The translations under genes were made by a program, and so were the position numbers. Below the pieces are notes generated by a model that was not told the origin of the DNA, searched no databases, and saw nothing but the letters and a program-made list of their open reading frames with translations. 64,000 nt of DNA, taken from Curvularia sp. ZM96. Taxonomy: Eukaryota > Ascomycota > Dothideomycetes > Pleosporales > Pleosporaceae. Location: NCBI GenBank assembly GCA_022457065.1, contig JAJGBQ010000001.1, positions 6,324,001 through 6,388,000 of the forward strand. Reading direction: 5' to 3'. Shown in pieces: positions 8,589 through 19,465 of this stretch (its first letter is position 1; the number at the start of each line of letters is the position of its first letter).

Positions 8589-11010
8589 TCAACGATCATA
8601 AGAGCGTTTGGGTGACACAGTTCCGTGAATCTTTTCAGCATGTAGCTGTAAGTGCGTCTTTTTTAGCAAAGGCACCTTACAAAGATTGCAGTTCAGAACT
8701 TTCCCACTCTGGATGTGTCTTAAGTGCTTGCGTTCAAAATGCTTGCTAAGATCGCCTGAAGTGCAAAAAGCATGTGTGCGCTCTTCCAGCGGCAGCCCTT
8801 CGTTACCTAGGCAAAGGAAACATACCCTCGGCCTTTTTTCCTTGTACACAGAGATTTTGGCTGACTCTAATGTTTCTTCCTCGTATCCTGCTTGGCTCTT
8901 AGCGGGTAGGGCAGCGTTCCTGCTTCGCGTCCCTTTTCGGATAGGGTTCATCCCCCCCTCTTCAATACCACAATATACGGTGACTGCACGAATACCATCA
9001 TTACGCCGGGCAGTCTCCTCTTCTACAGTAGTCCCTGGTCTTGAAAGGACAAATTTCGCCAGCTTTTCTTGGGCCGGGAGCATAACGTCGTGTACCCGCT
9101 CCAGATAGTTATCAGTTTCTAACCCAGCAAGCTGCTGCTCGACATCACGCACGGGCTGTTCGAACTCCCACCGTTCTTTAATGTCTTTGAGAAGGGCATG
9201 CCGCAGACGCTGCCTCTCCTGGTTAATCTTGGAGACGAGTGCTTTGTAGTTGGGATGTTTTGTGGCATTGGGAACGTTCCGTTTAAGGTGCTCTCGTTGG
9301 TTGAGAAGAGAACGGATAGAAGGATTGTTATTTACAGATGCAGACTGTTCCTCTGTGAGTCTCCGTGGCCGACGGCGATCAATCGAGCGGCTCATAGTAC
9401 AAGCCGATCGCATGAGGGCTGTTTGAGGCTGGATACCTCTTACAACAGCCTGCGTATCAACTGTAACACGTCGTGAGAGGTAATGCCTCAAGAATGTTGC
9501 TATGCTGGCATGGCCCATCATCAAGTTTTGCATGGCCTCACTGACGTTGCCTACATGCTGCGTTAATTCTACATCCTGCATTATGCACCTTAGATTAAAT
9601 AGAAAGACTTACCGTTCTCGTTGAATGCCTTCCCTCCGGCGTATCTTAGAGAATAAGGACGAGTGACCTGAGCAAATCCCGTCACCTCACCCAAAGTCCG
9701 GATCCATGGAAGCAAGGTGGAGTAAGGAAGAGGTTCGTTGGGAGAGATATCCCAACCATTTGGAGTTCGAACTGCTTTCCGAAATATAGGAATATCGTCT
9801 AACGCCGGTTTCAGGCGTAATGGGAGCTCATTGCAGCCTGGCAAAATCTTGAGCCTGCTCAAATCCTCTGGGGAGGTTAGATTATAGGCTGCAAACGCCC
9901 GATCGTGGAAGAGCAGGCCAAGGAGGAAGACGTGAGGACTGAACAAGAGCGTCTGATCGTACGTAATCTCAGGAAGAGGAAAAGTGTTCCTTGAGGAGAA
10001 TTCAATCAGCGCGTGACTTTTATGTACCAAATGACAACGTACATGTCTTTGATACCAAGATACTGCTTTGTGAACTCAAAGGTAAATTCTAGCAGTACTC
10101 GATGAGGGCCACCCTCAGGATCAGGTAGAAGCGTAACCTTTATGTGACGATAACAGAGACTGAGAAGAGCCTGAGGCCGGTTCGCTGTAAACCCACCTAG
10201 TTGTAGATAGAGCTGGGCTTGTATCCTATAGCGTCCGTGTGGATATCTCTTTTCGGTAGTTACCAGATTCGTTTGCAGCACTTGAGTCAGATCCTCAACA
10301 TACATGCAGGCTTTATCTCGACCAATCTTCTTAAGATCGTACTCCTTCGCCAGCTTCCTTAGTACCTATTAGTTTTATTAGATATTTTTTTTGTATAAGA
10401 CTGTAATTAGAAAGCCAGGTCACTATACCTTATGCATGCTCCGATTTATCTTTCCGTCTATTTTTGCACCAGTTGCTCGTTCGTACACAAGCCGAAAACA
10501 CTTCCAATACGTTCCTAGGGAGCTGCAGAGTTTAGTTCCTCGGCGTTTCCTCCTGTTTTTGCCCTGGCTGTTGTTGCCCTGGCTCGGGTCAAGTAGCCAG
10601 TTAAAGAATGTATATAGATTAGGAAGTGATATGGTTGCATAATCACGGTAATGATCTTGCTCAAGGTACTTCCAGCATCTATGCTAAGTCAGTCTATATA
10701 ATCTGGCGCAAGTTATAAGGTAATAGGAGACGTACTCATTCCACTGATCCTCCATACGATCAAGCAAGCGAGTAGTGCCGTCACTATAGTCCTCTTGCTC
10801 GTACTCTTGTTCATTGAAATTTTCTAGCTGTTCAAGGTAGTATTCAGGTGGATGACACTCGTTAGGGAAGAACCATGCCACATCATCATCATTGTCTTCG
10901 GCAGATTCAGCGTCTATAAGATTGGTATCCAGCTGTATGCCATGGTCTATGCCAGACGCAGAGTAATCGCTGTCGTTAGAGGAACTCTTGACATATGAAT
11001 TTTGTCGCAT
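8589..11010 (-). CDS. DUF3435 tyrosine recombinase with C-terminal C2H2 fingers (Starship captain-like)
   Basis: Five exons: 11010-10732, 10683-10429, 10365-10043, 9989-9613 and 9550-8589, giving 731 aa; the lengths sum to whole codons. DUF3435 proteins are crypton-like tyrosine recombinases, and the captains that move Starship elements belong here. Candidate catalytic residues are all present: Arg in TANRPQALLSL (about residue 240), Arg in PYSLRYAGG (about 398), His in LMMGHASI (about 425) and the nucleophile Tyr in FLRHYLSRR (about 434). The C-terminal 75 residues hold two C2H2-type fingers (CFLC...KHFERKH and CNLC...LHAEKIH). The first intron (10684-10731) has an unusual donor, GTCTCC; the others are standard. 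The N terminus is acidic. The gene abuts the RIP island, with its start about 100 bp from it. No internal stop is needed to explain the sequence, so the gene may be functional. Confidence 0.82.
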
Positions 11011-11479
11011 GTCGCGTGATATTCATAGAGATAAGGTGCTGTTAGAGAGTTAGAGTAGGTATCTATAGAGGGAGTAGAATAGGAGCATACCTGAGGTAAA
11101 GTATAAAGAGAGGATAGATTAAAAAAATAAATATTTTAGCTTAAAGAACAAAGCAGGCTGTAAAACAGGATACAAAGAAAGGAAGACAAGGTCCTTGGTT
11201 TTGTCGACTTCAACAGCGAGGAAGGAGTCTTTAATACCTTGCTGGTAGGATGATCTTGGATTAATTAAGAATTAGCTCATGAGTCAGGTTACAAATGTGC
11301 TGTAGCATTTCTAATAAGAAACTAAATTAGCGTCTAGACTAGTTTGACGCCTAGGCTAGCTAAGATAGGAAAGCCGGAGACCTTTCTGCTCAGGCCATTG
11401 CCAACAGGATTAGGGGGGTTTTGTGGCAAGTCAGCATCTAGAAATCGCGGCGTAAACTACTAGAATAAGTAGTCAAATC

Positions 11480-14400
11480 GCCGTTGGATTGTTTAAGATA
11501 GTAAACTCCCTAGAATTAATTAAGCTTATAGTAAAGCTTAATAGAATATAGATATAGGCACTAGTAGATTTAGAAGTATAGAATAACTATATTTTAGCGC
11601 ACGTAGCTAAGAAAGCAGGTCTTTTATAGCTATAGAAATAATATCTATACCTACTATATATTACTATAGGCGAATTAATACTAAAAGGAAACGAAATTAT
11701 ATATAAAGTTAAATAAGTAACGCTTAGTATCTAAGAGTATAAGAAGGAAATCGACCTAGACGTCCTTAGACTAGCTATTCACAATATTATATTAGAACTT
11801 CTATAGCTACAGAAATATAACCTACAGATCGACTAGAAGTTAAAGATGTTTTAATTTAAGTGCTATAGACTAGACGTAACTATAAGCTAGCCTAGATATT
11901 AGTAGAGTTTAATAGTAAATAAGAGTAATATTACTAAGTAGTATAATAACGCAGAAAGAGAAGCGTACTTAAAAGGTAGTTCTCTAGATAGGAAGCTAAA
12001 CCTAGTAGATACTAATACTAGGCTAATAGATTACGAAGCTAGAGGTAAAAAGAAGCAAAGTACAACTCTAGAGATCCCTAAATAATATAGAAGATTTAAA
12101 TATCTATTTTAGAAAGTAGTAGACGAACGAGCGTTACTAGAATATAAACTCTAGAATTATAAGATAATTCTATAGAAAGGAAAGTAACTAACTTTTAGCC
12201 TAATTTACGCATTATTAGAACAAGAACTTAAAGTACTAAAAGAGTATATTAATATAGTATTAGCTAAAAGATACATACAACTATTAAAATCTCTAGCAGA
12301 ATACCTAATTATATTTATACTAAAGAAGAATAGAATAGATTAACTATACGTCAACTATAGATAACTAAACAATATTATAGTTAAGAATTAATACCTACTA
12401 CTAAATATTAAAGAACTCTAGAATTAATTATCTCGAGCAAAGATCTTTATAGCATTAGATCTAAGAGATAGATACTATCTTATTAGAATTATAAAAGGTA
12501 AAGAATAGAAAACGGCTTTTCGAACAAGATACAGATATTTTAAATATATAGTTATGCTATTTAGACTTATAAATACTCTAGCTATATTTTAAGAACTTAT
12601 TAATAACATACTTAGACCCTATCTAGATATATTTATTATCGCCTATCTAGATAATATTCTAATCTACTTAGAGAATAAGAAGGACTACACTAGACACGTT
12701 ATAAAAGTACTTTAAGCTCTTAATAATTATAGCCTTTAACTTAAGCTAAAGAAGTATAAATTTTATAAGACTAAAGTTAACTTCTTAGACTACGTAGTAG
12801 GGACTAATAGAGTATAAATAAGCAAAGAAAAGATTAAAATTATTAAGAATTAGCTAACACTAAAGAACGTTACAGATATTTAATTATTTCTTAGATTCGT
12901 AAACTTTAACTAAGAATTTATTAAGAATTATTCTAAGATTATAATACTAATAACGCGACTTATACGAAAAGATACCCTATAGAACTAGAATAAAAAAGCT
13001 AATAACGCCTTTAAGATACTTAAGAAAGTATATATTACGCTACTATACTTTAAGATATTCGTTTTAGGAGTACTACTAAAATTCGAAACTAACGTATTAG
13101 ACTTAGCCTTAAGAGGCTGCGCTAGTATCTATATTAATAGTAAATAGCACCTAATAGTATACTACTTAAGGAAGTTCTTAGAACTAGAAGAACGATATAA
13201 TATACATAATAAGAAACTACTTATAATAGTAGCATATCTAAAATATTATAAAGTATACGTAGAAAGCTACTTAGAACTTACTATCTACACGGATTATAAG
13301 AATTTAGTTTACTTTACTACTACTAAATCTCTTAATTAACGCTAGACCTAATAGGCTAAGCTACTTAGATAGTATAAATTTAAAATTATATACACGCTAG
13401 AAAAAGAAAACAGTAGAGTAGACGCTCTTAGCTAACGACTAGATATTATAGAAACTAAAGAAGTTATCGACACTACGATACTTAAATAAAATAAAGATAG
13501 ATCTCTAGAACTAGTAAGAACTATTAATAGAATACTTAAAATTAGAAATAACGTACCTAAAGACTAGTAAAAAGAAATTATTTAATAATATTATAACGAT
13601 CTAGTATATAGATACTCTAGAATCGCTAGAATAATAGAACTAATTTAACGAAACTACAAATTTAGCAAAATAAAGGACAAAGTCACGACCTTTATCGCTA
13701 AATACAAATAATATTAGAAAAATAAGCATAGCATATATACACCCTACAGAGAAATATAAGCATAAGAACTACTAAATACACCCTAGATAGACATCTCTAT
13801 AAACTTTATAATAGGACTACTAGTCTTAAAAGACCCTATAACTAATATTAGCTATAACGTAATTCTAGTTATAGTAGATAGGTTTACTAAATACGTAGTA
13901 TATATCGTATTTAGAAAAGACTATAACGTAGAATAACTCGTATATATATTCTACAATAGAATTATAAGAAACTATAGAATACTAAAATTAATTACTAGTA
14001 ATAGAGACAAGCTCTTTACGTTAAACTTTTAGATAACCTTAATAGTAATTATAGGAACAAAAAGAAAGCTATCTATAGCTTATTACCTAGAAACTAATAG
14101 ATAAATAGAAAGAATAAATAGAACTATAAAAATATATCTACGTATCTATACTAACTACTAATAAAATAATTAGGTATAGCTATTACTAATAGTATAGTTA
14201 GCGTATAATAATAAAATATTAGAATCTATAAAATAAATACTATTTTACGCAAACTACGGGAGACACCTAAATCTCTTTACTAAGATATTACTAAGTTTAA
14301 AGATAGAAGCAGCTATTACTACAGCTAAAGAAATAAAGAAAATCTATAAGAAATTACGAGAATTACTTAAAAAGGCACAACGCTAGAGTATTTTATATAT

Positions 14401-15928
14401 TAATTAGAAAAGAAAAATAGTATCTTAGCTAAAGAAGGGGGATAAAGTATACCTACTTACGAAGAACCTTCAAACGAAATAACTAAGTAAAGGGCTAGAT
14501 AACGTTAAAGTTAGACTATTTTTAATTTTAAAGTAAAATAGACTAGTAACCTATATATTAGATCTACTACTAGACGCTAAGATATACCTAAGATTCTATA
14601 TTAAACTATTAGAACTAGCAGACCCTAAAACGCTATTATAAGAAATATTCTACTACGAGATAGAAGAAGACGACGAATTTAACGTAGAAGATCTCTAAGG
14701 ATACTAAGAAATAGGAAGAGAAGACTTCTAAGACGACGACTTCTACTAGAAATAGCTAGTTAAATAGAAGGGATACCTAGAATTAGAAAATACATAGGAA
14801 CCTAAAGCTAACCTATAAAACTATTAGTAACTACTAAAGAAATACTAAAAGCAAAACAATATTTACTATTATACTAGAAGGGTAAAACTAATAAAAGGAA
14901 TACTAGACGAAATAAGATTCTATAACGAACTAATAATAACGTAAGAACTACGAAAAAAGAAACATACTATTAAGAAGAGAAAACAGGCGCATCGCTAGGA
15001 TTTAAGGGCGAAGCGAGGGCGTCTAAAGATCCTAAAGTACTCTATATAACTAGCGAGAACCCTACTAGCGCGTCTGCCGCGGGACAATCTAGGGACTCTT
15101 ACGCATCTACGTTATTACTACCTTCGCGTAAGGTATTCGCTAGATATATAGTCTTCTTTATAGCACGCTCCTTAGCCTACTTTAAAATCTTCTTATTTCG
15201 CATTAAACGCGAAATTACCTAAGCTAATAATTACTTATCTTTATCTACTTTCTTTTAATACTCTTTACGAGTCTTATCTAAAGATACCTACGACATATTC
15301 ACGCACGGGTGGCCTAGACGAGTGTACTTAGAGCACTTTAGACGCTTGCCGTCGACCTCGGGTATCGCGACGTACTAATAGTTATTTGCGAAATAATAAT
15401 CGTAGGGGACGGGCGCGGGGAGACTATTACGACGAATCTTAAGAGTAAGACGAAGATGTTCTTTAGACCTAGAGGCAGATATTATTAGCTATAGGCATAT
15501 AGAAAAGCTTAAGGACAAGCTTAGAAAGAAGGAGAATGGTGTTACGAACCTAAAGGAAGAAGGCACGGCGGTTAAGTTAAGAAGCGTCGACGACTAGTCG
15601 ACCCAGCTATATATAACGCGGGGGTTAGTGTCACGTGACCTTCTTAGACTTCTATGCACGAGAAAGAGTCTTAGCAGACTTCTCGTACATAAGCTATAGA
15701 GGAAAGCTTCTCGTACGTTAGCTACTAAGCAATTCTTAGACTTCTCTAACTAAGGGCTACGAGCATTATAGGTATATAGGAATAGGTATTAAGCCCTTAT
15801 AGCTTAATATATTTAACTTAAGTTACGAGTATAAGTATAATATAAGAGTTACTTATAGAGATACTATTTATATCACCCTATTACTTTATCCGCGAAAATT
15901 AACCTTAGAGTCTTGACACTAGAAGTCT
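11480..15928 (+). mobile_element. Fossil Ty3/Gypsy chromovirus-type LTR retrotransposon
   Basis: RIP has destroyed all frames, but the pol order can be read by eye on the plus strand. Reverse transcriptase: KTAFRTRY at about 12509-12532, then AYLDNILIYL at about 12640-12669, where the active-site YLDD has become YLDN. RNase H lies at about 13.0-13.4 kb. Integrase: the PW-DIS-DF motif survives as P-stop-IDISINFI at about 13781-13813. Chromodomain: LVKWKGY survives as LVK-stop-KGY at about 14756-14776. Integrase before a C-terminal chromodomain marks the chromovirus group of Ty3/Gypsy. The gag region should lie at about 11.5-12.2 kb but is too mutated to confirm. A left LTR was not found, so the left edge is approximate. 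Confidence 0.85.
15540..15928 (+). repeat. Candidate 3' LTR of the fossil Gypsy element
   Basis: A purine-rich stretch (AGAAAGAAGGAGAATGG, about 15522-15538) that looks like a polypurine tract is followed by TGTTACGAACC, a common LTR start. The segment could end at TTGACA near 15928, giving TG...CA ends and about 390 bp. No matching 5' LTR was found by eye in the window, so this call is tentative. Confidence 0.35.
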
Positions 15929-15939
15929 TATATTACTTC

Positions 15940-17110
15940 CACTCAAGATCTACTCTTAACAAGCCTACCTTAATCTATTAGTTAGTCTTAGGGTCTATAT
16001 AAAATATCTAGCTATAGACTCTTAATCTAGATATATATTAGATTTAAGTTTTCTTATTACTTTCTAGCTAGATAAATAATAAGATAGGTCTTGCGTAGCT
16101 ATAGTAGATATTTAATCGTAGTATAAGAGTAAAAATACACTTCTTCTACTAATTACTTATTCTTAATAGCTATAGATCTTATCTTATAATAGATTTTATT
16201 AATTATTATAATTAGAATAAAAATTTTCTTATAGTCTATTCTTCTTACTTAATCTATATACTATAGCCTCTTAACGTTAGTATATTTAAGCCTCTCTTAA
16301 TAGTATACTTAAACGAGGTTTCTACTTTTATAGATAGAAGTTAAGGTCTTATCTTAATAAGTAAGAAGGACTTCTTTCCTCTTTTCTACTAAGTCTAGTA
16401 GGCCTTCTTTAAAGAAATAACGATTCTAAACGTCTTTAAGACTATAGAAATCTCGCCTCTTAACTTAGAAGTAATTCTTTAGCGCTTCTCTATTTCTAAT
16501 CTTATAAGTAATAGCGACTTCTTAGCTCTTAGTATCTCTAATTAGAGAAAGATAGAGCGTCTACTACGTTAGATAGTTACTAATTAGGGCGATAGGTAAG
16601 TTAAAAGACTTAGCTAGGTTCTTTACTTAAGTTCTATTTAAAATAGTCTTCTTAAGAAGAAGGTAAGAAAACTAAGAGAGGCCTTAGTTAATAAGAGAAT
16701 ATGTAAGAAATAAGATAAGCCTCTACTCTTATAAGAGACTAAGAATTATTATAGTAGAGCTATATTTTAGTCTCTAAAGAAGATAAAGAAGACGCGCGAT
16801 TGTCTATAACTCTAGAAGGAAGAGTAGAAGTAGCTATAGCTCTAAAAAGCTAATACGCTAAGATAACGCGAGAAGACAAAGTAGTCTAGGGCGAGAGAGA
16901 AGAAGTAAAGACGTTAGGCGAGGCTTATAGTAAGCCTAATAAGATAGAAGAAAAGAGAAAAGAAGGCTATTAAAAAGGCCTTAAGAATCGCGGCTCGTAA
17001 GACTATAAAATAACTTTAAAAAGCTATTAAAACTTTCTAAAGAGATAGGAGAAGGAGCTTTAAGACTTCTACTAAGGCTATTTAAAAAAAGAGGCCTATC
17101 GCGAGGCCTT
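15940..17110 (+). mobile_element. Fossil Fot1/pogo-type DNA transposon (DDE transposase, RIP-mutated)
   Basis: The plus strand keeps a degraded DDE_1 (pogo/Fot1) transposase. At about 16060-16090 S-stop-INNKIGL matches the family NGWTNNEIGL block. At about 16157-16190 LLILNSYRSYL matches RLLILDGHRSHL, with the catalytic Asp changed to Asn. Further on YSSYLIYIL-stop-PLNVSIFKPL (about 16230-16290) matches PPHSSHLLQPLDVSCFSPL. SPLNLEVIL (about 16455-16480) matches the conserved block after the DDE core. The last 300 bp encode a lysine/arginine-rich tail, common in these transposases. The changes are G to A and C to T, the same RIP pattern as the Gypsy element. Ends and terminal repeats are not certain. 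Confidence 0.75.
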
Positions 17111-17315
17111 AAGATAGTAAGGAGCCTTAGGGAGGTGCTATAGGCTTACTATCTCTAACCTCGCGTTATAGCCGCGCGATTAGAACTCTATCTCGATTTC
17201 TATAGCTATATATATATATTAAGGCCTATTAATCTTACTACTAAAATATATCGCGATAATATCCTTTGTGTGTGGCTCTACAGCTTTATTTTTAAGGTAG
17301 TTTTAGTGAGGCCGC

Positions 17316-17349
17316 GCGCGCATGAAGTGGTTGCGCGCACGAAGTGGTG
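17316..17349. repeat. Two 17-bp tandem units at the right border of the RIP island
   Basis: GCGCGCATGAAGTGGTT (17316-17332) is followed directly by GCGCGCACGAAGTGGTG (17333-17349), 15 of 17 identical. The pair sits where TA-rich sequence gives way to normal composition. It may be a subterminal repeat of the Fot1/pogo element, but no partner was found at a left end. Confidence 0.5.
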
Positions 17350-17781
17350 GGGCACGGTATCTGTCGGCCGAGGAACTTTGTCACCCTGGATAATCTTTCG
17401 GAAAACTCGGCTCGCGTCACTCGTCAATAGTAATGCGGGGGATGAAATTCTGGGGTAAATCCCTGTCCTTCTGGACGATTATTGTAGTATGTAGCAATAC
17501 CTGTCGGTCAAAGTTAGATTGCCATGAAATGATTATTTCTCAGGGATCGACCCGGCAACTACAGGTATGAAAGGTGGATATCGCTCTTGAGGCAAAGGTG
17601 TTACCAAGGCGATAAAGGCAGCGTCGCATATAGCTGTGCGTATCGTTATGTGCATTGTTTCCAACACTCTGCTCCACGGTCATGTGATTGTCTAGTTAGT
17701 AGAGGGATACTAAGATTACGAAAAGCTAGTGGCTGCATTTCCAAATCTTGACTATTTGAAGGGTGTCGTCTACCTGATAGG
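17350..17781. other. Intergenic, no gene seen
   Basis: About 430 bp of normal composition between the RIP island and the 3' end of the enoyl-CoA hydratase gene. No supported ORF or motif. Confidence 0.5.
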
Positions 17782-18689
17782 TTATAGCTTAGACGGCCGC
17801 CAGTTCGGTTTCCGTTTTTCAGCAAAAGCCTTTAGTCCTTCGAGTGCATTTTCGCTGCTATTGAGACCATGGTTATATCTGTCGATTACTAGTTGTGTAG
17901 CGCGCTCCACGCTTCCAGTCTCCCAAGCCTCTCTTAAAGCTGCTCTAGTGACAATGGCAGCGTCTGGTGATATGGCAGCTATATCATTGGCGAGCTTGAG
18001 CGCCTCTTCTACAACGTTTTCCTTGGAGGATGATATACGGTTCACGAGGTTGAGCTCTTTGGCCCTCTGAGCGGTAATTGGTTTTCCTGTCATGGCCATT
18101 TCGGATGCGATAGGCAAGCCAACATTGCGGACTAGGCGTGGAGGACCACCTGCAGCAGCGAATATGCCACGAAGCGCTTCTGGGAGACCGAACATGGCAT
18201 GGGGCGCTGCTACAACCATGTCGCTGTAGAATATCAATACGGGGCCATGCGTGGGATGAAGGGTTGGAAAGAAGCGGTGACTTACCAGCCCAATACAATC
18301 TCGAAGCCGCCCCCGAGGGCGAATCCGTTGACGGCGGCAATGACGGGCTTCTTACCCATTCGCCTACTCAGCCCGGCAAAGCCACTAAGAGGATGTCTCA
18401 TGAGCGCGGGGTTCATCTTTAACTGCCCGCTCCTGATGTTCCCTAGTTGTATCAGGTCCTGACCAGCGCAGAAGCTCTTGGTGCCAGCTCCGGTGACAAT
18501 GGCGACGCGCAGATTGGGCTCATTGTCGAACCAATCGAAGACTTGGCCCATCTCGGTGTGCCCCTCATAAGGAATACTGTTCATCTGCTTCTCTCGGTTG
18601 ATGGTGACAAGGAGGACATAGTCGGCAGGGTAGGAGAGGAGGACATGCGAGGTCGAGGGCGGAGTGGTTTGTGGTTTCGTGGAAGACAT
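17782..18689 (-). CDS. Peroxisomal enoyl-CoA hydratase/isomerase
   Basis: Crotonase-fold enzyme that hydrates or isomerises trans-enoyl-CoA in beta-oxidation. Exons 18689-18286 and 18223-17782 flank a 62-bp intron (GTAAGT...ACAG), giving 281 aa, the usual length. SFCAGQDL forms the CoA pocket and oxyanion hole, with PVIAAVNGFALGGGFE as the second element. The glutamate of GLPE is one catalytic acid. The C-terminal SKL is a type 1 peroxisomal targeting signal, so action in peroxisomal fatty-acid breakdown is likely. I chose the Met at 18689 (MSSTKP); an upstream in-frame Met at 18752 would add 21 residues. It is the first normal gene to the right of the RIP island. Confidence 0.9.
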
Positions 18690-19044
18690 GATGCGGATAT
18701 GGGCGAGGTGGCGCTCCTGTGCAGGGAACGGGTACAGATGCTGGGTGCACACAATGGAAGGCGAGGATTCGAGGCGGCTCGAGGCCTGTTTGAGGGTTGA
18801 ATGTTACATGACTGCTGGAATTGTGTCGGAGAGTAAGATGGCACGCGTCGAGCCGAGGCATGTTTCCCCGCACAGCTAGCAAGCTACCCGGCAACTGCGT
18901 TAGTTCCGTGGTCGACAGCAAACAGCTTAGTCAATATGCGCCTGTTGTTCAGATCGAATCGTCATCTTGATTGAAACTACTTGATCGCTGATGTGCTCCA
19001 GGGGGTGAAATTTACATGCATTTGCCAGCAAACGCCTGATGCCG
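18690..19044. other. Intergenic, upstream of the hydratase gene
   Basis: About 350 bp holding the promoter of the hydratase and the 3' region of the small membrane protein gene. No further gene seen. Confidence 0.45.
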
Positions 19045-19465
19045 TTAACCTCTTGTTGGGTGAAAATGCCGCAACAGTGGATTGACGGAGAGACCAGCAC
19101 ATACGCCCCAAGCAAACACAGCGATGACTAGGAAGAGGCCGATTAAATACGGCACTGTCCGCCGCGCGGGTATCAGGCGGCCATGGCCTTTGATGAAGGG
19201 CGGGTAGATGTAGTAGCGTCTGCCGGGAGCGAAGCTAGGGTGCAAGGCCTCGGTTGGACTGACATCGATGCCAGAGTCGCGAGAAGAGCTTCCGACTTGA
19301 ATCGATCCATAAACCGCGTCTCCGAAGGACGAGCCGGGAAGAGGAGGGGGAAACGGACGTGTAGGATCGCTTGTGAGCGGGCTAGTCTGGAGTTGTCGTC
19401 AGCATCGCGAGCACAGAGGATGAAAGCAGGGCTGGACGCGACTCGATACATACCTCTTCTGCCAT
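19045..19465 (-). CDS. Small proline-rich single-pass membrane protein, function unknown
   Basis: The model has a 12-nt first exon (19465-19454, MAEE), a 67-bp intron (19387-19453; donor GTATGT, branch CTGAC, acceptor CTCCAG) and a second exon (19386-19045), giving 117 aa. The N-terminal 50 residues are rich in Ser and Pro (DPTRPFPPPLPGSSFG). A basic stretch (GHGRLIPARRT) precedes one strong membrane helix, VPYLIGLFLVIAVFAWGVCA, near the C terminus. Basic residues before the helix suggest the N terminus faces the cytosol. No signal peptide. I do not recognise the family. The start rests on intron quality, since the second exon alone has a later Met at 19245 that would drop the proline-rich part. 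Confidence 0.6.

Larger units (their letters stand above)
11100..17250. repeat. RIP-mutated, TA-rich transposon island
   Basis: For about 6.1 kb no ORF of 60 codons exists on either strand, and TA, TAG and TAA dominate. Where ancestral protein can be read, Trp codons (TGG) appear as TAG and catalytic Asp codons as Asn, i.e. TpG to TpA changes, the trace of repeat-induced point mutation acting on CpA of the other strand. GC-richer patches (around 11.35-11.45, 15.0-15.1, 15.3-15.45 and 15.55-15.65 kb) escaped in part. The island holds at least two elements, annotated separately. It is flanked by the captain-like gene on the left and an enoyl-CoA hydratase on the right. Confidence 0.9.
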
